From JBELHO01 sp042091375 (lineage in GTDB: Bacteria; Pseudomonadota; Gammaproteobacteria; Enterobacterales; Alteromonadaceae), in the NCBI GenBank assembly GCA_042091375.1, contig JBELHO010000029.1:1-39616 (forward strand): a stretch of 39,616 bases of DNA, written 5' to 3'. Below, one piece after another: positions 33,231 to 39,616 of the stretch. The notes beneath the pieces are model-generated. The model was given only the letters and a program-made list of their open reading frames with translations, was not told the origin of the DNA and made no database searches. Position numbers and translations under genes: made by a program. Each line of letters begins with the position of its first letter. Position 1 is the stretch's first letter.

Positions 33231-35261
33231 ATGAAAAATAAACTACTGACTATCATTGCCATTCACATAGCGGTGAGCAGTTGCGCTATTAGCCCAGAAC
33301 AAAAAACGTCAAAACCGGTCGCGAGTTCTTACCTCAATACAAATGCAGCGAAAAATCCAACAGAAGTGGAAAGCAATACACAAGTACTCACAGAAACAGG
33401 TTTATCTGTTGAGTCGATTAAACCACTGTCGCGAGCTGAGGTAAACATTGCCAGTAAGCAACTCAGTGAAAACTTTGCCGATAATGATCAATTACTGGTT
33501 AGTGTCAACAATATGGCGATGAAGTCATTTTTAAATTATGTATTTGGTGAGTTGTTATCTATAGATTATGTGCTTGGCAATAAAATTGAACAATCCAATG
33601 TGTCATTGAATATTGTCAACAAAATAAGCTCTCAAAAATTATTTGAAATGACCCGGCAAGTGCTAGTAGAGCGCGGTATTGGCTTGCGGTTAAAAGACAA
33701 TATTTACTATGTTTACCAATTGCCAGCAACGGGTAAAAGCAACGTTGTTATGGGCTTTGGACGAAGTGAAGCCAGTATACCTCAACACGGGGGGCAAATT
33801 TTGCAAATAGTACCGTTAAAATACGGTATTCGCATTAGTGTAGAAAGAACGCTTAACGGTTTAATTGACGCCAGTATTCAGGCTGATTTTGAACAAGGGG
33901 CACTATTTATTGAAGGTCGTAGAGAGCAGGTAGTAAGAGCTATTGAACTCATTAACTTATTGGATGTGCCTTCCAACAGAGGGCAAAATATTAGCTTAAT
34001 ATCGCCAGTTTACATGTCAACTGAGCAATTCATTTCAACAGTAACTGAGTTATTGCAAACTGAAGGGGTTGATGTCGGTAGAACAGCACTAAAACAAGAG
34101 AATTTAGTATTTGTGCCTATTGCTCAATTAGGCTCAGTTGCGGTTTTTGCTGCCGAACAAGAATTGTTGAAACGAGTCGAGTATTGGGCCGATAAAATTG
34201 ATAAACCCACCAAAGGCAATAATAAAAAATATCACATATACTCCCCTCTTTACGCTAGAGCTAGTGACTTAGGTGAAAGTATTGCTCCACTAATTGGCGG
34301 TAGTATTGCCAGTCAATCGCAGCCAAACAGCACTGCTAAAGACACCAAAAATTCTGCAACAATTGCCAATAATCAATCTAATAACACTGCGGTGAGTAAT
34401 GATAAAATATCAATGGTTATTGATAAGCGCTCAAACACACTGATTTTTCATTCATCAGGCGCTGAATATCAATCATTGTTACCTTTAATACGCCGAATGG
34501 ATATTTTGCCTAAACAAGTTTTACTGAGTGTGACTATTGCTGAAGTGACTTTGCAGGGGGTATTTAAAAGAGGCTTTGAATACGCGCTAACCAGCGGCAA
34601 GTTTTCGGCGACTACGCAAGGTGCATTTGGTCTAGAGGCAATCACTGGCCTCTCGCTTAATTGGGCCAGTGGCTTAAATGAGGTGATGGCCAATTTTGTT
34701 GAAGAAAATAGCTATGTGAATGTGTTATCTAAACCATCAATCCTAGTGAGAGACGGTACCCAGGCGACTATTAATGTCGGTGACAAAGTGCCGGTTAGCT
34801 CTGGCAGCTCTACAGGCGTTAGCGGCGATGTGATCACAGAGAACATCTCTTATCGCGAGACTGGCATAAAGCTGAGTGTTTCACCGACAGTGAACGCGCA
34901 AGGTGTGGTTATTATGCAAATAACTCAAGATATTTCTACCCAAGTAGCGGATCAAGTAGGCAAGGGCGGTAATCCAATTTTCTTCGAGCGAAACATAACC
35001 ACAGAAGTTGTTGCTGATTCAGGACAAACCATATTATTAGGAGGGTTAATTAGTGACAACCAAACTAATAGTGACAAAGGTGTACCATTTATTAAGTCGG
35101 TACCCTTATTGGGAGCTCTGTTCGAGTCTGAATCGAAAACTAACACCAAAACAGAGTTGGTTATTATGGTGACTCCTAAAATAGTTGAACGTTCTGAACA
35201 GTGGCAAGGTATTCTTAATAGCTTTCAGCAAGTGCTTGAAACCATTAATTTAGTAGAATAA
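33231..35261 (+). CDS. gspD: Outer-membrane secretin, GspD-like lipoprotein
   Basis: GspD forms the multimeric outer-membrane channel. From the ATG at 33231 the 676-residue product has a lipoprotein signal (MKNKLLTIIAIHIAVSSC, Cys 18), so it may reach the outer membrane without a pilotin; an ATG at 33204 would add nine residues. N0/N1-like domains occupy about 85-260, an N-domain repeat follows to about 350, then a Ser/Asn/Thr-rich loop and the secretin domain at about 422-655 with VLSKPSILVRDGTQATINVG, GQTILLGGLI and VPLLGALFESESKTNTKTEL. It lies at the operon end. The cargo candidate begins 421 bases later. Confidence 0.92.
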   Translation: MKNKLLTIIAIHIAVSSCAISPEQKTSKPVASSYLNTNAAKNPTEVESNTQVLTETGLSVESIKPLSRAEVNIASKQLSENFADNDQLLVSVNNMAMKSFLNYVFGELLSIDYVLGNKIEQSNVSLNIVNKISSQKLFEMTRQVLVERGIGLRLKDNIYYVYQLPATGKSNVVMGFGRSEASIPQHGGQILQIVPLKYGIRISVERTLNGLIDASIQADFEQGALFIEGRREQVVRAIELINLLDVPSNRGQNISLISPVYMSTEQFISTVTELLQTEGVDVGRTALKQENLVFVPIAQLGSVAVFAAEQELLKRVEYWADKIDKPTKGNNKKYHIYSPLYARASDLGESIAPLIGGSIASQSQPNSTAKDTKNSATIANNQSNNTAVSNDKISMVIDKRSNTLIFHSSGAEYQSLLPLIRRMDILPKQVLLSVTIAEVTLQGVFKRGFEYALTSGKFSATTQGAFGLEAITGLSLNWASGLNEVMANFVEENSYVNVLSKPSILVRDGTQATINVGDKVPVSSGSSTGVSGDVITENISYRETGIKLSVSPTVNAQGVVIMQITQDISTQVADQVGKGGNPIFFERNITTEVVADSGQTILLGGLISDNQTNSDKGVPFIKSVPLLGALFESESKTNTKTELVIMVTPKIVERSEQWQGILNSFQQVLETINLVE

Positions 35262-35517
35262 ACGCTGGCATAAGTAGATACTAAGTATGGCCTAGCTCGA
35301 CTTACCATGACCACTGTAAAAATTAAACTTGGCAGAACGGAGTAATTTACTATATAGTGAGCTTCGTAATTGAATAGTTAAGCTTAAATACTTAATAAAG
35401 CATCAAGTTTTTATGCTCAATATTCAGTTACAAGATAAGCAAAATCGGCGAAATACTTTTTTATCTCGCACAACAAGGGTCAAAAACTTGATTTGTTTGT
35501 TTTTTTTTGTTTATTAT

Positions 35518-35532
35518 GTTGACATTGTCAAC
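35518..35532. promoter_or_regulatory. 15-bp perfect dyad GTTGACA-T-TGTCAAC over a -35 box
   Basis: The inverted repeat includes the TTGACA of the promoter at 35519-35548. A dyad here could be a repressor or activator site. No known regulator consensus was matched. Confidence 0.5.
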
Positions 35533-35548
35533 ACAACTTAAATAGAAT
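35519..35548 (+). promoter_or_regulatory. Predicted sigma-70 promoter P1 of the putative S-layer gene
   Basis: A perfect -35 TTGACA (35519-35524) and a TAGAAT -10 (35543-35548, 5 of 6) are separated by 18 bases. It would give a 5' leader of about 125-130 bases. Confidence 0.55.
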
Positions 35549-35576
35549 TGACAATGGCGATGGCAATCAGTACAAG
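35548..35576 (+). promoter_or_regulatory. Possible second promoter P2 of the putative S-layer gene
   Basis: A second perfect TTGACA (35548-35553) is followed after 17 bases by TACAAG (35571-35576, 4 of 6). It is in tandem with P1; the -10 is weaker, so it may or may not be used. Confidence 0.35.
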
Positions 35577-35655
35577 TGTTGCCTAATACCGTTAAATTTA
35601 ACAAAAGTCCTTTTTCAAGGTATACGATTAAGGCAAGTACAATCAATGTACAAAA

Positions 35656-35669
35656 CATTTCATGAAATG
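35656..35669. promoter_or_regulatory. 14-bp palindrome CATTTCATGAAATG next to the ribosome site
   Basis: A perfect palindrome lies three bases before GGAG. In RNA it is a compact self-complementary stretch in the leader, possibly affecting translation or mRNA stability; as DNA it could be an operator. Confidence 0.4.
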
Positions 35670-35682
35670 ATGGAGATAAAAA

Positions 35683-36978
35683 ATGTCTAAACTTTTTAAA
35701 ACAACACTTATTGCAGTTGCTGTAGCAAGTGCAAGTGTTGCTAACGCCGGTACTTTAACTGGTTCGACAATCAACTATTCAACTGAAGGTGCTAATGCCG
35801 CTACAACAGCTACAACAGCTTCTTCTTTCACACACACAGTTAATGCTGGCTATGCAGTAAATGATTTGATCACCTTTACTTTACCAGCAGGAACAGTTGT
35901 TGGTAAAACATTTAATTGGCAGTCAACTATCACTTATAGTGCTGGTTCAGGTGGTGGTGCTATGGTTGCAACACTATTAAACACCAACACAGATGAAAGT
36001 GAAGCAACATATCGTGTAACTACAAGATCTGGAACTGATGCGCAAACAACAATTGGTGCCACTTCAGACTCTATCAGTGTAACATTAGCAGATTCTTCTT
36101 TTGGTACAGATGTTACTGTTGATGTTGCTTCAACACTATCAAATGGCACAACTGCAATTGATGCAGGTACCAAAACATTAAAGCTTGTTGATTCAAAAAG
36201 CCAATTTACAGCATTGAAAGTTGGTTCAGAACTTGATGCGACTATTAGTGTAGCGAAAGCGCGTAAAGGTTTTACTGAAAGTGAAACTTCTGATGCTTTT
36301 ACTTGGACAAGTGGTAACGACCTTTCATTGACAGGTGCAGTAACCGTTTCTAAGCAAGTAATGACTATTGACGGTGATTTCGATGGTTTTGCAAAAACTA
36401 ACTTTGGTAGTACCGCTGGTGGTACTGTTGCAGTAGCTTCTGATTACCAATCAGTGACTGTCACTTATGCTAGTTCAGTAACAACTGACACAGTGACAAT
36501 TACGCCTCCAGTAGATTCTAAAACAACTACTGCTGTTGTTCTTGAAAAGCAAGACTTCGAAGTTAGCGGTGTGTTAACTTACGGAACAACAAGCGCTTCA
36601 ATGGGCGAAGCTGATGCTGGTTCTTGGGATCTAGACGGTGCTGAAGTAACAGTTCCTTACATGCCTTACGGTAATAACATCACTCAAGTGATTTATATTA
36701 CTAACGAAGGTTCTTTAGATGCTGACGTTCGTTTAAATGCAATGGATGATGACGGTAATTCTTATGACCTAGGTATTGTTGGTACGGCTGCTAAAGGTTC
36801 AGTAACAAGAATGGCTGGTATTGTAAAAACTGCATTAGAAGCTGAAGGTTTTGAAGGCGGTAAAGTCGCTTTAACTTTCACTGTTAACGCTGTTGATGAA
36901 GACATTAGTGTTTATGCTGCTTACAACGTAAGCGGTGATCGTGCAACAGTACTTAACTCACAATACAAAGGTAAATAA
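35683..36978 (+). CDS. Secreted, cysteine-free surface protein; candidate Slr4-like S-layer protein
   Basis: The 431-residue product has a clear Sec signal peptide (MSKLFKTTLIAVAVASASVA, cleavage after ANA at residue 22). The mature chain has no cysteine, is rich in Thr, Ser, Ala, Gly and Val, acidic, and has many short beta-like stretches. The C-terminal third has a distinct domain (VPYMPYGNNITQVIYITNEG onward) ending in YKGK. It has a strong ribosome site, tandem promoters, its own terminator, and codons such as GGT, GCT, CGT, GTT and AAC that fit high expression. It lies directly after a complete T2SS-like operon. Size, composition and signals fit S-layer proteins, and it reminds me of the Slr4 family of marine gammaproteobacteria; I could not check this. 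Alternatives are another abundant matrix protein or a secreted adhesin. Confidence 0.65.
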   Translation: MSKLFKTTLIAVAVASASVANAGTLTGSTINYSTEGANAATTATTASSFTHTVNAGYAVNDLITFTLPAGTVVGKTFNWQSTITYSAGSGGGAMVATLLNTNTDESEATYRVTTRSGTDAQTTIGATSDSISVTLADSSFGTDVTVDVASTLSNGTTAIDAGTKTLKLVDSKSQFTALKVGSELDATISVAKARKGFTESETSDAFTWTSGNDLSLTGAVTVSKQVMTIDGDFDGFAKTNFGSTAGGTVAVASDYQSVTVTYASSVTTDTVTITPPVDSKTTTAVVLEKQDFEVSGVLTYGTTSASMGEADAGSWDLDGAEVTVPYMPYGNNITQVIYITNEGSLDADVRLNAMDDDGNSYDLGIVGTAAKGSVTRMAGIVKTALEAEGFEGGKVALTFTVNAVDEDISVYAAYNVSGDRATVLNSQYKGK

Positions 36979-37023
36979 GCAGTAATAATAATTACTGATT
37001 AATATCATTCACATTGTGATAAT

Positions 37024-37051
37024 AAAAGCGAGCTATTTAGCTCGCTTTTTT
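37024..37051 (+). terminator. Strong Rho-independent terminator after the putative S-layer gene
   Basis: AAAAGCGAGCTA pairs perfectly with TAGCTCGCTTTT around a TT loop (GCGAGC/GCTCGC core), followed by two more T, giving a run of six T after the GC core. It lies 46 bases after the stop. It should separate this gene from the downstream glycosyltransferase-like gene. Confidence 0.92.
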
Positions 37052-37093
37052 GTTGCCAAGTAATATTGTTTTGCAGGTATTTAATGTGTCATG

Positions 37094-37126
37094 TGTGATT
37101 TGTAATATCTGGTTTGTGATTTGTAA
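37094..37126 (+). repeat. Direct repeat TGTGATTTGTAA at the edge of the 100-N gap
   Basis: The 12-base unit occurs at 37094-37105 and 37115-37126, a period of 21 bases, and then the sequence runs into the N block. It probably is the start of a longer tandem array that short reads did not resolve. Confidence 0.7.
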
Positions 37127-37130
37127 AATG

Positions 37131-37230
37131 NNNNNNNNNNNNNNNNNNNNNNNNNNNNNNNNNNNNNNNNNNNNNNNNNNNNNNNNNNNNNNNNNNNNNN
37201 NNNNNNNNNNNNNNNNNNNNNNNNNNNNNN
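37131..37230. other. Assembly gap of 100 N
   Basis: Exactly 100 N, a standard placeholder length, so the true size is unknown. A gene could be hidden here. The flanks (37052-37130 and 37231-37395) show no coding signal, and no convincing promoter is visible before 37396. Confidence 0.98.
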
Positions 37231-37395
37231 CTGTTGATATGTTTATCGATAAAATAATTAACGGCATAATAACAATTTGACTAATACCCTTTTACATACA
37301 CGATAAATCGAGCCAATGCCTACATTGACTATCTTTTAATGATTCAAATCGGTAAACTTACTTATATATAACTAGTATTTGGTTACAAAATAAAC

Positions 37396-38994
37396 ATGGA
37401 CGGCGAAAATAACAGATCGATTAAAGCTTTCTACATTAGTGTTGCTTGCCTCTTTTTATTAGTATTGTTGAGTTATTGGCCAAGTTTTACCGTACCGTTT
37501 TATCTTGATGATCAAGACTCTATCGTTAACAACCCGATACTGCTAACAAACGATATTAGCCTGTTATTACAACATTACGGCATGCGATTTATTGGGTATT
37601 TATCCTTTTGGATCAACCACCAGTGGTTTGATGCTAGTTTGCTTTCTTATCATCTAGTTAACTTTAGTATCCATCTCAGTAATGGCGTATTGATATATTA
37701 TATTGTTAAGCAGTTAGCTATTCACTACGGCCATATATCAACTGAGCACGCAACGCGTTTGGCGTTAATCGTTACCACTATTTGGCTAGTTCACCCGCTA
37801 AACACGCAAGCCGTTACTTATGTGGTGCAACGACTTGCTTCATTATCCACTACTTTTGTATTAGTTACCTTACTCAGCTACCTAGTATTGCGCTTAAAAG
37901 GCTTTTCATGGCGATGGTGTGGTGTATTGATTTTATCAATAGGTTTAGGTGCGTTAACTAAACAAAGTTACTTTGTGATTTTTCTGTTCGTGATCTTGTT
38001 CGAACTTTTTGTTGATAGAAGACACCGCCAGAATTTGGCGATATTATTAATGCTTGTTTGTTTTACTATGGCATTGATTTTACCTTATTTCCCCGAGTTA
38101 AGTGCACAAATTTCGGCTTTTAGCAAAGAGACGCAAGCCATATCCAGGATCGACTATTTTAACACGCAATTGACGGTGCTTTGGGTGTACATGGGTAAAT
38201 TATTCTTGCCCATAAATTTACAACTAGACATGGGCATTGAGTTGGTTAAAGGATCAACAGGACTACAATTTTTTGCCTTTCTTTGTCATTGCCTGCTGAT
38301 CGTTATAGCACTGAGAGCGAGAAAAGTAGTACCGCTTTTTACGATAGGTATTTTGTGGTTTTACGCAGGGCATTCGGTTGAATCGTTTCTTATCCCCATA
38401 ACCGACTTGGCTTTTGAGCACCGAACATATTTTCCCAATATTGGTTTAATACTGGCCGTTGTTGCCCTAGTCAATGATCGTTTAAAGCTAGCCAGTGGAA
38501 ACTTTTTACTTCTAGTGGCTGGTGTTATCTTGTGTTTATCGGCCTTAACTTTTTATCGTAATACCCAATGGCAAAAACCTTTTGAATTTTACCAAAACGA
38601 ATTAGCACTAGCCCCAGACAGTGCTCGCTCAAAAGAATCTTTTGCCGTTCAATTAATAGCTAGAGGTAAATTACAGCAGGGCCAAAATTTACTGTTAGCT
38701 GCAGTGAATCAAAATTTTAAAGAGAATAAAGCCACCTTGTCATCATTAAATAACTTAATGAAAGTACTATTTCAACAAGGTCATTACCAAACTGGTGTGC
38801 AAACCGCAATGAAAGCCCTGAAATATGTTCGTAACACTAAAGAGCGCAGTCAAATGCTAACCACCATCGCCTTTGGTTATGTAAAAATGGGGCACTGTGG
38901 TTTTGCTACTGGCTTAGCGAAAAAAGCAGTTAAACTAGACAACACTAACAGCCAAGCAAAAGAGTACATTGAGTTTTGTCAAACCAAAAATTGA
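37396..38994 (+). CDS. Multi-pass membrane protein with TPRs, TMTC/PMT-like putative O-glycosyltransferase
   Basis: The 532-residue product has about ten or more membrane segments up to about residue 395 and a TPR-like helical C-terminus from about 405. The first loop carries an acidic pair in YLDDQDSIVNNP (Asp 38/39), the position where PMT/TMTC and related GT-C enzymes have their catalytic acid; other family-like stretches are HPLNTQAVTYVVQRLASLST, LFLPINL and EHRTYFPNIGL. TMTC proteins of animals O-mannosylate cadherins, and bacterial homologues with the same layout exist but are mostly uncharacterised. The gene lies between the putative S-layer gene and a phosphomannomutase, so a role in O-glycosylating a surface protein or pseudopilin is a hypothesis. 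It is not in the same transcript as the S-layer gene because of the terminator. Confidence 0.68.
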   Translation: MDGENNRSIKAFYISVACLFLLVLLSYWPSFTVPFYLDDQDSIVNNPILLTNDISLLLQHYGMRFIGYLSFWINHQWFDASLLSYHLVNFSIHLSNGVLIYYIVKQLAIHYGHISTEHATRLALIVTTIWLVHPLNTQAVTYVVQRLASLSTTFVLVTLLSYLVLRLKGFSWRWCGVLILSIGLGALTKQSYFVIFLFVILFELFVDRRHRQNLAILLMLVCFTMALILPYFPELSAQISAFSKETQAISRIDYFNTQLTVLWVYMGKLFLPINLQLDMGIELVKGSTGLQFFAFLCHCLLIVIALRARKVVPLFTIGILWFYAGHSVESFLIPITDLAFEHRTYFPNIGLILAVVALVNDRLKLASGNFLLLVAGVILCLSALTFYRNTQWQKPFEFYQNELALAPDSARSKESFAVQLIARGKLQQGQNLLLAAVNQNFKENKATLSSLNNLMKVLFQQGHYQTGVQTAMKALKYVRNTKERSQMLTTIAFGYVKMGHCGFATGLAKKAVKLDNTNSQAKEYIEFCQTKN

Positions 38995-39157
38995 ATATAA
39001 ACTTTAGACTAGAACTAAAGAAATTCTTTATACAAAAAGCTGAAGAAAAATGGTCAGTAAGTAAAAAGTTAATTTATAAATATAATCAAAATTGTACAAG
39101 TTAAAGCAAGATAATAAAATAAAAATCATTAAATACTAATAAGTTAAAAAGACTGAA
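38995..39157. other. AT-rich spacer without recognisable features
   Basis: There are 163 bases between the TMTC-like gene and the phosphomannomutase. I see no terminator hairpin, no clear promoter and no coding signal. Confidence 0.7.
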
Positions 39158-39616
39158 ATGGACAACTTAACATGTTTTAAAGCCTACGATATTCGTGGAC
39201 AGTTAGGCACAGAATTAAATGAAGACATTGCCTATCGCATTGGCAGAGCCACCGGAGAGTTTTTAAAACCAACNNNNNNNNNNTAGGAAAACGCTGTCAG
39301 CAATTGAACTGTTGCAGCGGTTCTGCCCATTTCCAAAGGACTTGAATAAAGAAGCAGTTAAGAAGTTTGTTCATTACCTAGAATATGAGTATCAATACAA
39401 TGGTGAATTGTTAAAGCCCACTACCTTAGCGGTTGGTGGCGATGTAAGAGCCACGAGTGAAGCATTAAAATTAGCTGTAGCCAGAGGTTTGCAAGACTCG
39501 GGGGTTGATGTCATTGACCTTGGTATGACAGGTACCGAAGAAGTGTATTTTGCTGCCATTCACTTACCCATAGATGGCGCGATTGAAGTGACTGCGTCAC
39601 ATAACCCGATTGATTT
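39158..39616 (+). CDS. manB: Phosphomannomutase (ManB/CpsG), partial and interrupted by a gap
   Basis: Phosphomannomutase interconverts mannose-6-phosphate and mannose-1-phosphate on the way to GDP-mannose, used for capsule, O-antigen or protein mannosylation. The first 38 codons (FKAYDIRG, NEDIAYRIGRATGEFLKP) are a normal ManB N-terminus. After ten N, the sequence reads about 38 codons unlike ManB (for example FCPFPKDLNKEAVKKFVHYL), then resumes as ManB (LKPTTLAVGGDVRATSEALK and IEVTASHNP, the catalytic-serine loop) to the window end. The residues GEFLKPT and GELLKPT appear on both sides of the break, with different codons. If the ten N are literal, a TAG stop follows at once. The gene is probably intact in the genome but misjoined here, or it carries an insertion. 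Confidence 0.75.
39274..39283. other. Assembly gap of 10 N inside the phosphomannomutase gene
   Basis: Ten N join two segments that do not give one continuous ManB reading frame. The length is a placeholder, so the frame across it cannot be deduced. Confidence 0.97.

Larger units (their letters stand above)
35262..35682. other. 420-base intergenic regulatory region before the putative S-layer gene
   Basis: No credible gene is present. The region is AT-rich and holds a T-rich run near 35498-35515, a perfect dyad over a TTGACA, two tandem promoter-like elements, a GTACA-N5-TGTAC inverted repeat (35637-35651), a 14-base palindrome (35656-35669), and the ribosome site GGAG at 35672-35675, seven bases before the ATG. 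This is consistent with independent, strong expression of the downstream gene. Confidence 0.75.

Noticed and set aside
25296..35261. MSHA or other type IV pilus locus
   Set aside because: The GspG C-terminal GPYLPK/DPWGNPYQY block, the GspK-like protein without Glu at +5, the L-M-C set and the absence of PilT, pilin clusters and MshQ-type genes favour a T2SS-like machine.
35395..35425. Terminator after gspD formed by AGCAT...ATGCT
   Set aside because: Only a five-base stem with a long T-containing loop and no following T-run.
35561..35583. Sigma-54 promoter in TGGCAATCAG...TTGCC before the surface-protein gene
   Set aside because: The GG and GC are 17 bases apart rather than the required 10.
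35461..35658. 65-residue minus-strand open frame in the gap before the surface-protein gene
   Set aside because: No ribosome site and no family resemblance; it covers the promoter region and the T-rich run, so chance is the simplest explanation.
37037..37280. Open frames on both strands crossing the N gap
   Set aside because: They exist only because N codons are read as open; the flanking residues show no coding character.

Overview
The window is a stretch of chromosome from a motile, polar-flagellated marine gammaproteobacterium. The order fliK-L-M-N-O-P-Q-R-flhB-A-F-G-fliA-cheY-Z-A-B-parC-parP-cheW-DUF2802 is the polar flagellum/chemotaxis locus seen in Vibrio, Shewanella, Pseudoalteromonas and Colwellia. 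The AT-leaning composition and the flavour of the proteins suggest Alteromonadales, perhaps Colwelliaceae; the family-level guess is inference. Runs of N at 37131-37230 (100) and 39274-39283 (10) show that this is a draft scaffold.

Region 1 (1-12527) holds the export apparatus, switch and assembly regulators of the flagellum. It starts inside fliK, whose visible part carries a striking hexapeptide repeat, and runs through fliL, the switch genes fliM/N, the export gate fliO/P/Q/R-flhB-flhA, the placement and number regulators flhF/flhG, and sigma-28 (fliA). A well-formed sigma-54 type promoter lies in front of flhA. Region 2 (12528-20046) is the chemotaxis operon: cheY, cheZ, cheA, cheB, the polar-array pair parC/parP, cheW and a DUF2802 membrane protein. 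CheA has no recognisable P2 domain; its linker instead carries three copies of a motif resembling the CheY-binding N-terminus of FliM.

Region 3 (20047-25200) is an envelope section: the MlaA lipoprotein, a long multi-SLBB polysaccharide export protein, and a WecA-like initiating sugar-phosphate transferase.

Region 4 (25296-36978) is the most interesting part. Eleven tightly packed genes encode a complete but permuted type II secretion-like machine in the order G-E-F-H-I-J-K-L-M-C-D. Directly downstream, behind a 420-base regulatory region, is one 431-residue, cysteine-free, Thr/Ser/Gly-rich secreted protein with a strong ribosome binding site and a strong terminator. I interpret this as a dedicated secretion system with its cargo, most likely an S-layer (Slr4-like) protein. 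Aeromonas offers a precedent: its S-layer subunit uses its own GspD/GspE-type secretion genes.

Region 5 (37396-39616) holds a multi-pass membrane protein with TPRs, resembling TMTC/PMT-type O-glycosyltransferases, and the start of a phosphomannomutase gene interrupted by an assembly gap and unexplained sequence. Together with region 3 this places the secretion/S-layer module inside a cell-surface glycan neighbourhood, so glycan anchoring or O-glycosylation of the surface protein is a reasonable hypothesis. No tRNA, rRNA, CRISPR array, insertion sequence or prophage was seen.
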